Assembly (NCBI RefSeq): GCF_900143095.1
Contig: NZ_FRDA01000001.1
Span: 567,357 to 631,356 of the forward strand
DNA: 64,000 bases
Direction: 5' to 3'
From: Pseudomonas asturiensis
Lineage (GTDB): Bacteria; Pseudomonadota; Gammaproteobacteria; Pseudomonadales; Pseudomonadaceae
Numbering within the stretch: the first letter of the stretch is position 1; every line of letters starts with the position of its first letter. Below the pieces are notes generated by a model. That model saw only the letters and a program-made list of their open reading frames with translations. It ran no database searches and was not told where the DNA came from. This document shows positions 8,959 to 17,956 of this stretch, piece by piece. The position numbers and the translations under genes were made by a program.

Positions 8959-9975
8959 ATGAAAGCTTTTCAGATTGGGAACCAGCAAGGCCTGGGTTCG
9001 CTGACCGCAACTAGCCGTCCCGAGCCGTTGGCAGGGCCGGGAGAAGCAATCGTCGCTCCCCGCCTGGTGAGTCTCATAAGCCGGGATGTTCAAATCCTGC
9101 GTGGGGTTTATGGTGCCCGGCAGGCACCTGATCGTATTCCTATGTCAGAGGGCGTGGGAGAGGTTATCGCGGTAGGCGAGGGTGTGAGTGAAGTCAAAAT
9201 AGGCGACCGGGTTATCTGCGGCCACTTCCCAGGCTGGCTGGAGGGTGAGTTTCGTGGCAGCGTCTTTGCCCATGACGTCGGCGTCACTCATGACGGCTGG
9301 CTTGCCGAGCAGGTTTTATTGCCTGCCAACGCATTGATCCGCGTACCTGACGCCTTGGCCGACAAAGACGTTGCAGCACTGGCATCAGCGGGACTTACAG
9401 CCTGGAATGCGCTCTTCGAGGTCTGCCATGTCAAGCCTGGCGATCTTGTCCTTTGCCTGGGGACTGGCGGGGTGGCGTTGGCTGCGTTGAAGCTGGCCAA
9501 GCTTCATGGTGCGCGAGTGGCTATTACCTCGTCGAGTGATAAAAAGCTGGAAATCGCACGTGAGCTGGGTGCGGACATCACAATCAACTACAACCAGTAT
9601 CCTGACTGGGCGGCTCGACTAATGGCGCTGACGGGCAATGCTGGCGCCGACATCATCATCGAAACCGGTGGTCAGGACACGCTGGGGCAGTCCATTGCGG
9701 CCAGCGCGGTGAATGGTCGTATTGCAGTGATTGGTGTGACACCGGGTCAGCATTCTCCCATTCCTGACTACGTATCGCTCATCATCAAAAACGTCACAAT
9801 CAGGGGTATCGCCAACGGCAATCGCAAGATGTTCGTCGACCTCGTCCGCGCAATAGAAGCGAACGGGATCGAGACGGTGATCGCCAAAACGTTCAAGTTT
9901 GATGACGCCCCTGATGCCTACGCATATTTCGCTGCTGCCGAGCATGTCGGTAAGGTATTGATCGAGTTCGATTGA
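8959..9975 (+). CDS. MDR-family NAD(P)-dependent dehydrogenase / quinone oxidoreductase-like
   Basis: The 338-residue protein has the medium-chain dehydrogenase fold: a GroES-like N-terminal domain (about 1-130) and a Rossmann domain with the nucleotide motif LGTGGVALAALKLAK. I see no structural-zinc cysteine cluster, so it probably belongs to the zinc-independent or QOR-like branch. The ATG at 8959 has AAGGA upstream; the frame extends further 5' to 8908 without a plausible start. It stands alone between two intergenic regions with no clear partner. The substrate is unknown. Confidence 0.82.
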   Translation: MKAFQIGNQQGLGSLTATSRPEPLAGPGEAIVAPRLVSLISRDVQILRGVYGARQAPDRIPMSEGVGEVIAVGEGVSEVKIGDRVICGHFPGWLEGEFRGSVFAHDVGVTHDGWLAEQVLLPANALIRVPDALADKDVAALASAGLTAWNALFEVCHVKPGDLVLCLGTGGVALAALKLAKLHGARVAITSSSDKKLEIARELGADITINYNQYPDWAARLMALTGNAGADIIIETGGQDTLGQSIAASAVNGRIAVIGVTPGQHSPIPDYVSLIIKNVTIRGIANGNRKMFVDLVRAIEANGIETVIAKTFKFDDAPDAYAYFAAAEHVGKVLIEFD

Positions 9976-9984
9976 TCATGACTT

Positions 9985-10017
9985 CGCGAGCTTTTCGGCG
10001 AGACTGGAAAGCTCGCG
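9985..10017 (+). terminator. Strong hairpin after the MDR dehydrogenase
   Basis: Arms CGCGAGCTTT (9985-9994) and AAAGCTCGCG (10008-10017) are perfect complements around a 13-base loop, 10 bases past the stop codon. No U-tract follows, so termination is likely but may be weak or Rho-assisted. Confidence 0.5.
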
Positions 10018-10151
10018 ATACCCGGAAGGTCGTGTTGATTCGGGTGAAAAAAAAGGCGGGGATTGGCCTTGGCATTACCGCTTAATCTGCCGGGTTGAGG
10101 CGCGCTCAAACCAGGCGGATACGGGCGGCCTGATAACGTTTGAGGCCGGAC

Positions 10152-10718
10152 TCATTCTGCCAGAACAAGCTCGTGAAAAATCCTCGGCCCGTGTTTGTTA
10201 TCTATCCTGCGGGTGAATCCCATTTTCGTGGCCAGGCCGTCCATGGCCAGATTGGCGGAGGCGTCCATTGACGAGATTTTGCTGAATCCCTTGCGGGTCG
10301 CTGTATCAATAAGATGACGCATCAGGGCAGTGGCCACACCCTGGCGCTGCCAGCGCTCACACACTGCTACAGCAAACTCGCAATGCGCGTCACTCTCAAA
10401 AGCCCCGTAACGTGCAACGCCGATTTCAACAAGTTTGCTGTCTTCGAGGACCAGCGCGATGTAGGCCACGCGGTTGCGCAAGTCGGTGTCCATCAGTTGG
10501 TCGTGGACCTGCGTCAGTTCGCTGAAGGTTCCCAGAAATCGAAAGTGCGGAATGCCCTTACCCAGATTGTTGAAGAACGTGAAGTCGCGGTCGCGATCCT
10601 TGTCCGCCAACTCGCGAATCAGCATCGTCGTTCCATCCCGTAACGTCTCGACCCAGTAATAGCCGGTCAGGTCCTCGATTTCATCATCGAAGTGCTTGGT
10701 GTTTGCTTTATGGGACAT
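10152..10718 (-). CDS. GNAT-family N-acetyltransferase
   Basis: The 188-residue protein carries the acetyl-CoA pyrophosphate loop in ERWQRQGVATALM (Q/R-x-x-G-x-A), preceded by the FAVAVCERW strand and followed by a typical C-terminal MGFTRR motif. The start at 10718 is set by GGAG 8 bases upstream, ahead of MSHKANTK. Upstream in-frame codons to 10793 are probably untranslated leader. The acceptor is unknown; the two flanking genes give no clue. A run of eight T residues on the minus strand near 10050 may serve its termination. Confidence 0.8.
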   Translation of the reverse strand: MSHKANTKHFDDEIEDLTGYYWVETLRDGTTMLIRELADKDRDRDFTFFNNLGKGIPHFRFLGTFSELTQVHDQLMDTDLRNRVAYIALVLEDSKLVEIGVARYGAFESDAHCEFAVAVCERWQRQGVATALMRHLIDTATRKGFSKISSMDASANLAMDGLATKMGFTRRIDNKHGPRIFHELVLAE

Positions 10719-10933
10719 AAGAAGAACTCCGGCTGATCGATAGGATTGCTCATTGAGCCTAGTCTCATCAGCGCGCAGCAGGGTTAATACCACTTCGCTG
10801 ACAGGATTAAGAGACGGCCGGTCGCGTTAACGACTGACGGCGCTCAGGAAGAGAGACTGAAGCGAAACTGCAGCAAGGTAATCCACCGAAAAACCGGCTC
10901 TATAACCCATGCGCACTCCCGCGCAGCGTCCCG

Positions 10934-11245
10934 TCAAGTGATCAGCAGATGGTTTTCTACGTGCTTGACGCCAGGTACCGCCCAGGCGATATGTTCGACT
11001 GCTTTGCGTTCACGCCATCGGTGAACGGTTCCTTCAAGCTTGACCTGATCACCGTCGGCGCAGATGCGGATCCTGGTCGGGTCCAGTTCAGAGCTTCTCG
11101 CCAGCGCTTCCTCGATAAGCCTCTTGATGTCTTGAATGTCGACCTTGGATCTTATGACCAGCAGATTGTCGAGGCCCACGACACCGCCCAGTTTCTGTAT
11201 CGCGTTTTGCGCCGCCTCTTTCGATGGCCGTATCGCTTTCTTCGG
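10934..11245 (-). pseudogene. 5'-truncated BON-domain protein (only the last BON domain remains)
   Basis: The frame encodes an intact C-terminal BON domain ending with KLEGTVHRWRERKAVE and GVKHVENHLLIT. It is preceded by the tail of another BON domain (SKEAAQNAIQKLGGVVGLDN). Full-length proteins of this type have two or three BON domains and about 200 or more residues. Here the frame meets a TGA at 11246-11248 and the homologous sequence stops near 11230. An ATG-less remnant could still start at a GTG around 11179. BON proteins are periplasmic or envelope-stress associated. The missing 5' end coincides with the truncated gene on the other strand. Confidence 0.7.
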
Positions 11246-11522
11246 TCAAGCCAAGGTGGATATTGCAGGCACGTTGCCGCTGCGCCGCTACAGCGCTCGA
11301 CTGATGGACACCGCGCATAGACCGGCAGGGCGCCTGTCCTTTGATCTTCGCTATTTGAGCCAGTCGGAGTGGGCCGCTGAGGAGGCCGCCCGACCGGGTT
11401 GGAGCCCGGCGGCCATGCAAGCTTTCGCGCAACATCTGTCCATCACGATGACCGATGAGGTCTCATCTCTATTTGCCGCAATGCATGGCGAAGCAGGAAC
11501 TCACTGGGAGGGAATTCAATGA
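11238..11522 (+). pseudogene. 3' remnant of an unidentified gene coupled to the 808-residue membrane protein
   Basis: About 94 codons remain open to a TGA at 11520-11522, which overlaps the ATG of the next gene (ATGA). The composition (GRLSFDLRYLSQSEWAAEEAARPGW and HLSITMTDEVSSLF) looks like genuine coding sequence with GC-rich third positions. The frame runs backwards without a credible start into the antisense of the truncated BON gene, so its 5' end was probably lost in the same deletion. An in-frame ATG near 11304 might allow a 72-residue product. I cannot assign a family. The overlap suggests that the lost gene and its downstream neighbour were an operon, possibly a toxin/chaperone or effector/adaptor pair. 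Confidence 0.5.
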
Positions 11523-13945
11523 TGTCAGAGGCCTATCGAGCGTTCGAGACGCTGACGCAGAATAAACGTCTGAGCGTATCCGAACTGCGGCAGATGCGAC
11601 CTGTACAGAGCAGTAGCCAGGACGGACAACAGGTTTATCACGACCCTGTTTCCGAGCTGGTTGCCCAGGATGTCCATCATCTGATCATGTATCACATGCC
11701 TGGTGACTTGCGAACGAGGTTCGTCAGTGCGGCAGTACCGTCACTGGACCCTGGCCTGCGGGCCATTGCCAATAGCAATCCGGCCGCGGCGGGGTTCTAC
11801 GCGAGCCTCGCAGTTCCCTTTCTGACTGCGCTCTATGGCACGGACCGCAGTCATCCGGACGGGCGCCTGCTCAACAGCCGTCGGGCGTCGCGCAAGTTGG
11901 GTATCGAGTTGCAGAGAGAGCAGGTTTTTCAGGAGCAGCAGGAGCAGCTGTTTCGCTACCGCATGGCCAGCTACTTCCCGCGTCTGCAGCTCTACCTCGA
12001 CGATCAGGCCAACCAGGCAGATGATTATCTCGACTACATTGACGCCGTGTCCAAGGCATGGTCGGAGTCGGTCGACGAGCAGTTTGATGCAACTGACCCT
12101 GTTACCAGAACCGATCGCAGTGTATCGCTTGAGAACGTGAAAAAAGCTGCGCGCAAGGCCCAGCGCGGAGCCTTCTGGGCGTGGGCGCTGTTTCGCGAGC
12201 TGCTCGAGAACGTGCCGGCAGAGTTTGGCCCTCGGACATCGACCGGAGATGCGCGGCCCGAAGATGCTGCAATACGTATCAAACAGTCAGTCATGCTGCT
12301 GGAGGCGCTGGATCCGAGCAAATACTTCTCCAAGCGTTATCTGGATTACCTGAACAGTTATACGACCGTCGTACAGTTGGCCTCCAACGTCGATCTTGAC
12401 CAGAACGCCGACCTGCTGACTGATTATGCCCGGGCGGCGCTGCAGCAGTTCGCGCTGATACACAGCACGGCTGAAAGCCAGCATTTGCGCGAAGCAGCCG
12501 ATATCGCCCGGCATCTCGTGCCAGGTACCGCCAGGACGGCTCGTAAAGATCCTCTTCACCAGATACTTCACGCAGCTCGGACGGCCGCAGCGAAACTTGA
12601 AGGGCGTGACTTCATTGCGGCGATAGAGGCCGCCGTGATGAAGCTGACGGGGGCCAAAACCGAACCCTGGCTTGCTACCGTGCAGGCGCGTCAAATCCTT
12701 CTGGCGCTGCTCAAGGGGTCGGTGGGGGCTGCCGCGATTGGACTGGTCGTGTCAGGCGGAATCAAACTGGACGGCCTTGCGGAGCAACGCGGCCAGCGGA
12801 TCCTGCAAGGCATTGTGGTGTCGTTATCGCAATCCTTTGCAATGATCATGCGCGGCGCTACCTACGCAGGTGGCTTCTTCTTCGCGCAAGGGACGGTCCT
12901 TTCAAGCCTTGGCCACACTTGGGCGCAGTGGAAGGTGTTCGATGCGCAGGCTGTCTACTCTCGCGGGTTTGCGGGGTGGATTTTGCGCGAGAAGGGCGGC
13001 GTGCTCCCGGCTACAGCGCATTGGCGAGAACATGTGCGTGCCCTTCAGATGCCCGGCGGGCGTTACGATTACGGCCATGACAGCAAGACGATTTCGCGCC
13101 TGTTTGGTCGTAATCTGGACGAGTTCATGGCCTATCGGGTGGGCGCGGTTGTCGGGGCAATCAGTCTTTGGTTCGCTATCTCATCTTTACGCAACGCTTC
13201 GGAGCCCCTGGACATTGCCGCGGCTTCCGTCTCTGTGGCCGGGGCTTCTTTCGGCGTGATCGGCGCCGCTGGCGGGTGGGTATTTTCAGCAATTGGTCAT
13301 TTCACTACGGCAGGACGGGTGGCATCCTTCATGTCGAGCCTGGCGTTCGCAGCGACGATTGTTGTCGTGGCGTTAGTGGTTGTCCGGATTGTATGCAAGC
13401 GTGATAGCAGCCAGTCCGAGCTACGCAAGTTCGCCCAGACCGAGGCAAAGGAAGCTGGCCTTTACATGCCACTGGGTGGCGCTATTGAATATTTCGCTGC
13501 GGCGGAGTCTGGCGACGGCGTCACGATCAGGGCCTCGAGTGACCAGTTCCTGCACATCGCACAGAATGGTGAGGTAAGCCTGGTCTCGAAGCCGGCCTTA
13601 GGGGGCGACATGATCTGGATCAGGCTCGCAGCCAACGGCGACACGCAACTTCTCTCTGGTGGGAATCAGCAGGCCCAGGTCTGGACCCTGATCGCGGCGG
13701 CAAAAGGCGTTTCGACACGACTTATTGATCCTGTGAAGGACGCGGTATTCTGCTGGAAAGTGGAGGTAAAGGGCGAGCCTGTCTGGAGCGATGACCCGTT
13801 GCCAAGCGCTACCCTTCGTTCAGCGCTTGTTGAAATCGCCGTCGCGGGGGGGGCTTCGCCTTTGTACCTGGCAGTCCGCGAGGGCAGCCTTGTACTCGAG
13901 ACGACTCCGGACCGATGGTTGATGGAGTCTGTGGTGCCCGCTTGA
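11519..13945 (+). CDS. Large membrane protein of unknown function (808 aa)
   Basis: I do not recognise this protein. Residues 1-390 are soluble, mostly helical and rich in Gln, Arg and Ala (for example LQREQVFQEQQEQLFRYR). Predicted hydrophobic segments lie at about 395-417, 540-560, 566-590 and 604-625. Residues after about 640 look like beta-rich repeats (FLHIAQNGEVSLVSK, LYLAVREGSLVLE). The layout of soluble N-terminus, central membrane bundle and beta-rich tail is reminiscent of pore-forming or secretion-system effector proteins, but no diagnostic motif is visible. Translation is coupled to the truncated upstream frame by an ATGA overlap. It ends 97 bases before the RiPP-associated ATP-grasp gene, and the two could be co-transcribed. 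Confidence 0.75.
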   Translation: MMSEAYRAFETLTQNKRLSVSELRQMRPVQSSSQDGQQVYHDPVSELVAQDVHHLIMYHMPGDLRTRFVSAAVPSLDPGLRAIANSNPAAAGFYASLAVPFLTALYGTDRSHPDGRLLNSRRASRKLGIELQREQVFQEQQEQLFRYRMASYFPRLQLYLDDQANQADDYLDYIDAVSKAWSESVDEQFDATDPVTRTDRSVSLENVKKAARKAQRGAFWAWALFRELLENVPAEFGPRTSTGDARPEDAAIRIKQSVMLLEALDPSKYFSKRYLDYLNSYTTVVQLASNVDLDQNADLLTDYARAALQQFALIHSTAESQHLREAADIARHLVPGTARTARKDPLHQILHAARTAAAKLEGRDFIAAIEAAVMKLTGAKTEPWLATVQARQILLALLKGSVGAAAIGLVVSGGIKLDGLAEQRGQRILQGIVVSLSQSFAMIMRGATYAGGFFFAQGTVLSSLGHTWAQWKVFDAQAVYSRGFAGWILREKGGVLPATAHWREHVRALQMPGGRYDYGHDSKTISRLFGRNLDEFMAYRVGAVVGAISLWFAISSLRNASEPLDIAAASVSVAGASFGVIGAAGGWVFSAIGHFTTAGRVASFMSSLAFAATIVVVALVVVRIVCKRDSSQSELRKFAQTEAKEAGLYMPLGGAIEYFAAAESGDGVTIRASSDQFLHIAQNGEVSLVSKPALGGDMIWIRLAANGDTQLLSGGNQQAQVWTLIAAAKGVSTRLIDPVKDAVFCWKVEVKGEPVWSDDPLPSATLRSALVEIAVAGGASPLYLAVREGSLVLETTPDRWLMESVVPA

Positions 13946-14042
13946 GCACAAGCCATGTCGCTCGGAGGGGGAGGCGCGGTCACTGTTAAAGCTTTGGTCA
14001 AATGGCTACCATCGTCGCGAATTTTATCGAAAGGACTCAGTT

Positions 14043-15260
14043 GTGCCGGGTGTTGATTGGCGGGCGATAACCAGATGGACTCAGAGGCTTGGCAGGCGTG
14101 GCTTTCCCTTCATGGTCCTGCGCTCCCGGCGCACGGCCATGGGGCATGTTCGTGCCGCGGCCCGCGCCGCGATGTTTGCTCACCTGCCACTCTGGCAGCG
14201 CTGGCCGCTGCGTAGTGTCATGACATTGCTGTGGCCTGTTGGCGCGCTGTTGGAAACCCGACGCTGCCTGTTTCAGGCGCCCGCGGACGGACGCGTCCAT
14301 GGTAAGTGGCAAACAGTCCGCCAGGGCTTTCAGATGTGGTGGCTGGCAATGTTGCACAACGTTCCGCCGCTGGAGTTCAGTAGCTATAACCTGGCCCGTA
14401 AGAGCCATAGAGCATTGGCCGCTGATTATTTCTACTGGTGCGAAAACGACCTTCTGCGAGCACTGAACACCCGTCGCCGCGCCAACATCGACGATGTCCA
14501 GGACAAGGCACGTTTTGCTGAAATCTGCAGGCTTCACGGCTTACCTTGCATTCCCACACTGGCGGTCTTTCGCCGGGGCATGCGCGAGGGTGAGTACCCT
14601 CAGCTGCCAGCGGATGAGCCGCGGCTATGGATTAAAGACCTGGCCGGGAAACAGGGCAGTGGTACACAGCAGTGGCAACTGGATAACGGGGTCTATCAGG
14701 ATTCTGCCGGACGCAGCCTGACGCCGGCCCGACTAGCGCAACATCTGCTCCAGCGCGATTGTATTGTTCAGCCTTGGTTGAGCACCCATCCGGCACTCGC
14801 AGCGCCGGCTAACGGGCCGCTGGTTGTCGTGCGTGTCGTCACCGGAATACTGCCCTCAGGCGATGTTCATCGGGTTGCCTGTATGCTGAGCATGCCCAAT
14901 GGCAGGCACCGTCCGATTCTCTGCGCCATTGACGACGACACATGTCAGGTCAGTCGCATCCTCAGCGTGGACGGATCTGCCGCACATTCTCATCCGGTTT
15001 CTGGCCACACCTTCGTTGGTATGCGAGTCCCTCATTGGCACGCGTGTATTGAACTGGCCTGCAATGCTCATCGTCTTGGGTTCCAGCGCTTCGCCTTTCT
15101 TGGCTGGGATGTGGCTATCACCGCCGACGGCCCGCTACTGGTCGAGACCAACGCTGGCTGGGGAGCGATGCATCACCAGATGATCGAGGACAAGCCGTTG
15201 GGCGATACGCCTTTCGCGACCATCGCTATGGCGCACCTGGAGTCACCGCCGTGCGCCTGA
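14043..15260 (+). CDS. ATP-grasp enzyme coupled to the lasso-type cyclase
   Basis: The 405-residue protein resembles the ATP-grasp family found in polysaccharide and RiPP loci (sugar-transfer-associated ATP-grasp type). The VQDKARFAEICRLHGLP entry, the nucleotide-binding lysine in LWIKDLAGKQGSG and the metal/ATP-binding end LGWDVAITADGPLLVETNAGWG are visible. GTG at 14043 is preceded by AAAGGA. Its last 10 bases overlap the GTG of the cyclase gene, implying equimolar expression. ATP-grasp enzymes join a carboxylate to an amine or thiol. It might add an extra amino acid or make a second ligation on the peptide, or act in the neighbouring polysaccharide locus. The role is inferred only. Confidence 0.75.
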   Translation: MPGVDWRAITRWTQRLGRRGFPFMVLRSRRTAMGHVRAAARAAMFAHLPLWQRWPLRSVMTLLWPVGALLETRRCLFQAPADGRVHGKWQTVRQGFQMWWLAMLHNVPPLEFSSYNLARKSHRALAADYFYWCENDLLRALNTRRRANIDDVQDKARFAEICRLHGLPCIPTLAVFRRGMREGEYPQLPADEPRLWIKDLAGKQGSGTQQWQLDNGVYQDSAGRSLTPARLAQHLLQRDCIVQPWLSTHPALAAPANGPLVVVRVVTGILPSGDVHRVACMLSMPNGRHRPILCAIDDDTCQVSRILSVDGSAAHSHPVSGHTFVGMRVPHWHACIELACNAHRLGFQRFAFLGWDVAITADGPLLVETNAGWGAMHHQMIEDKPLGDTPFATIAMAHLESPPCA

Positions 15261-17098
15261 TCTGCGGTTTTTTAAATCTTGACGATCAGCCCGCCGATGA
15301 ATCGTCCCTGGAAACCATGCTCCAGGCGATGATCGAACCCGGTCTGACACCGCATGTAGCTCGCTGGGCGTCGGGTCAGATGGCCATGGCGGTGCTGGAC
15401 TTTCGTGACCCGCTCGGCGCTTTGCGGCAAAGCGCCGATGGCCTGGTCATGGCGGCTGATGCGCAGATCCATGAGCCTCACTGCACGGACCACACATCCT
15501 TGCTGGCGGCGCTGGGAGCGCAGAGTATCGCGCCGCTCGGCAAGCTTATCGGCGAGTTTGCCGTCGCGGCCTGGGACCCGGGCACCGCAACATTGACCTG
15601 TGCTCGGGACGGCATGGGTGTGCGGCCTCTGTTTTTCTCCCATCAACCGGGTCGAATATTCGCGTTCGCGTCATTGCCGCGCAGCCTCCATGTGACCGGT
15701 ATTGTGGAGCGGCGCCTGGACAGCGACTTCCTCATGAGCGAGCTGTTGGGGGCAATGCACGGCCCCCAGCGTTCGTTGTTTCAGGGCGTCGAGCGAGTAG
15801 CAGCGGGGGAGCGGCTTCAGGTGTCCTCCCGAGGGCTCGAGCGTGAACGGCATTGGCAGCTGGAACGCAACGCTGGCGGACGCTACGAAGGCAGCCCTGA
15901 ACAAGCTGTCGAGCACATGAACTTATTACTGAGAGAGGCAGTGCAGTGCCGCTTGCCTGCCAAGGGGCCTGTTGCGACGCATCTGAGTGGTGGTTTGGAC
16001 TCATCGTCCCTGGCTATTCTTGCGGCTCGCTATTTGCGTCAGACAGGCCAACCGCTACTGGGGTACTCGTTCATGCCCAGCCGGATAGAGGGCCAGGATC
16101 TGCAGGGGGAAGCGGATTATGTCAACGCCGTTTTGCAGCAAGAACCGGACATCGATTCTCGTCCGATACGCATCGACGACCCCGTCGGCTTTCTGTTTCC
16201 ACACATGGACTGCGATCTGCCTTACCCGGCCAATGCGACCAACCCGGAGATCCAGGTGTGTATCGACGCTGCGGCGGCCGGCACGGATACGGTGTTATCT
16301 GGCTGGGGAGGCGACGAGGGCGCGACGTTCAACGGGCGTGGCGTTCTGGCGCAGGCCTTGTTTGAAGGGCGCTGGGGCTATGTGGCGGACGAAGTGCGGG
16401 CGTTGGCCCGAACTCGCGGGCTTCCCGTCAGTCGACTGATACGTGGCGAACTGCTTCCCTATCTGCTGCCCGGCGCTGTGCTCAAGGAAATCCGCCGCAG
16501 GCGAGGTAAAAGTCGCATGGGGGGCATTGATTCACTTTTAGCCGAGCGACCCGTCGAGCTGGGCAAGCCCATCCGCATGGGCCGTAACGCGGTCGAAAGT
16601 CGTTGGCAACTGCTGGCTGAACAGACTCACCTGATGCGCAGAATGGAGCAATGGGCGCTGATCGGCGCTCGTCATGGCATCGCCTTTACCTTCCCGATGC
16701 TCGACCGTCGGGTACTCGAACTGGCCTGGTCGCTGCCCGGCACGCATTTCATTCGCGGCGGCTGGAAGCGTCGTGTCATCCGCGATGCCATGGCTGAGGT
16801 GCTGCCAGAGAAAATCCGCTGGCGCCACGATAAGCTCAGCCCTTTTCCCGAGGTGCTGGTGTTGCAGAGCCTGCACCGTGATGCGCTGTTGGCCTGGATC
16901 GATGAGTTGCGAGGGCACGCGCTTATCTGCGAGCTATTCGACCTCTCGGCGATTCGCCAACGCATCGAGCGCTTGCCGTCGCCTTCAATGGCACGGCAGA
17001 TGGCAAAAGCCGAAGATCACGTGCGCATGGCTACGGCGGGGAGAATCATTCCAATGCCTTTGATTCATGCCCTGGCCTATATACAGCAGCACCACTGA
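15251..17098 (+). CDS. Asparagine-synthetase-like macrolactam synthetase (lasso C-type)
   Basis: The 615-residue protein has an N-terminal Ntn-glutaminase-like domain (about 1-200) and an ATP-pyrophosphatase domain. The P-loop is LSGGLDSS (246-252) and the second signature is SGWGGDEG (350-357), as in lasso cyclases and AsnB. The first residues are MRLICGF, so there is no Cys at position 2 to become the N-terminal nucleophile. Glutamine hydrolysis is therefore doubtful and the enzyme should activate a side-chain carboxylate for attack by another amine. In lasso pathways this closes a ring between residue 1 and Asp/Glu 7-9. It is convergent with the sulfotransferase (7-bp gap) and 1.8 kb from the precursor at 18915-19079. 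Confidence 0.85.
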   Translation: MRLICGFLNLDDQPADESSLETMLQAMIEPGLTPHVARWASGQMAMAVLDFRDPLGALRQSADGLVMAADAQIHEPHCTDHTSLLAALGAQSIAPLGKLIGEFAVAAWDPGTATLTCARDGMGVRPLFFSHQPGRIFAFASLPRSLHVTGIVERRLDSDFLMSELLGAMHGPQRSLFQGVERVAAGERLQVSSRGLERERHWQLERNAGGRYEGSPEQAVEHMNLLLREAVQCRLPAKGPVATHLSGGLDSSSLAILAARYLRQTGQPLLGYSFMPSRIEGQDLQGEADYVNAVLQQEPDIDSRPIRIDDPVGFLFPHMDCDLPYPANATNPEIQVCIDAAAAGTDTVLSGWGGDEGATFNGRGVLAQALFEGRWGYVADEVRALARTRGLPVSRLIRGELLPYLLPGAVLKEIRRRRGKSRMGGIDSLLAERPVELGKPIRMGRNAVESRWQLLAEQTHLMRRMEQWALIGARHGIAFTFPMLDRRVLELAWSLPGTHFIRGGWKRRVIRDAMAEVLPEKIRWRHDKLSPFPEVLVLQSLHRDALLAWIDELRGHALICELFDLSAIRQRIERLPSPSMARQMAKAEDHVRMATAGRIIPMPLIHALAYIQQHH

Positions 17099-17104
17099 TA
17101 TGCC

Positions 17105-17956
17105 CTACAGGTAGCCCAGCTTTTGCATGAGTGGCTGATGGGTATCGACGATACGCTGCGCCTGCGCAGGGGACAGGACATCGGACCAGGCGCCTGCACG
17201 TCCGGAGCGAAAGAACGGCGCGGTGGAGCCCTGGAGACGCTCGTGAAACCCCGCGTCGCGTTCCTGTTTCTGCAATTGATCGAACGCCGAAAAACGCACC
17301 GCACGCTCCACCACATCGCGGGTCATTTGCAGATCAAGAAAATCAAGGGCTGCGGTAAAGGTATCGACCGGCTGGGCCAGCAGATCCTCATAGCGCAGCA
17401 TCTGTAGCGGCATATCCGTTTGCTCAAGCCAGCTGCTGACATGCTCGGTCCAGTTGCACAGGACATCGTCGAAGCGATTGACGTAGTGCTTGATTTGCAG
17501 CGGGGCAGTGGTGCTGCTCCGGTTGATATGCATGACTCCCTGGTCCAGGGTGCAGCCATAGTGATGGGCCAGTGACACGGCAACATCTCGCGGATCACGC
17601 ACCACATACAAGGCTCGCATGGATGCATCCCGACCAAAAATCGGCTCGTGGTCGTGGTTCAGTCGATAGTTGTCGTGAGTCTTGACGAAGCGACGCCCAG
17701 ACTGCTGTGCAAGCATTTGTCTGGTCCAGGCAGGTCGCAACAGATCGACTTCGTGACGCAGTAACAGGCTGCTGTCGATCAGGGTCATCTCTTCCATGGC
17801 CACCCTGTTCACCAACGGGGCGGCAGGCAACGGCACATCATTGATGTCTACCGGCTTCTCGTCGGCACACAGCAAGTTGGCCAGTAACAGCCGTAGCCAG
17901 GTATTGCCCGATTTCGGGAAGGATGCCAGCCATATTGTCTGCCGATCCGCAGTCAT
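17105..17956 (-). CDS. PAPS-dependent sulfotransferase in the RiPP operon
   Basis: The 283-residue protein shows the 5'-phosphosulfate loop SFPKSGNTWLR (12-22), a candidate catalytic histidine in KTHDN (His94), the 3'-phosphate strand YVVRDPRDVAVS (117-128) and the closing loop RSGRAGAW. These are standard for cytosolic-type sulfotransferases, which move sulfate from PAPS to a hydroxyl or amine. Its ATG overlaps the TGA of the kinase gene (ATGA), so the two are translated together. The acceptor is probably a Ser of the modified peptide or a product of the kinase step, because the precursor lies 60 bp upstream of the kinase. A polysaccharide acceptor from the adjacent locus is the alternative. 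Confidence 0.88.
   Translation of the reverse strand: MTADRQTIWLASFPKSGNTWLRLLLANLLCADEKPVDINDVPLPAAPLVNRVAMEEMTLIDSSLLLRHEVDLLRPAWTRQMLAQQSGRRFVKTHDNYRLNHDHEPIFGRDASMRALYVVRDPRDVAVSLAHHYGCTLDQGVMHINRSSTTAPLQIKHYVNRFDDVLCNWTEHVSSWLEQTDMPLQMLRYEDLLAQPVDTFTAALDFLDLQMTRDVVERAVRFSAFDQLQKQERDAGFHERLQGSTAPFFRSGRAGAWSDVLSPAQAQRIVDTHQPLMQKLGYL

Noticed and set aside
13955..14056. Short frame MSLGGGGAVTVKALVKW... before the ATP-grasp gene as a second precursor candidate
   Set aside because: It lacks a ribosome-binding site and the W/Y-x-x-P-x-L leader motif and overlaps the ATP-grasp start.
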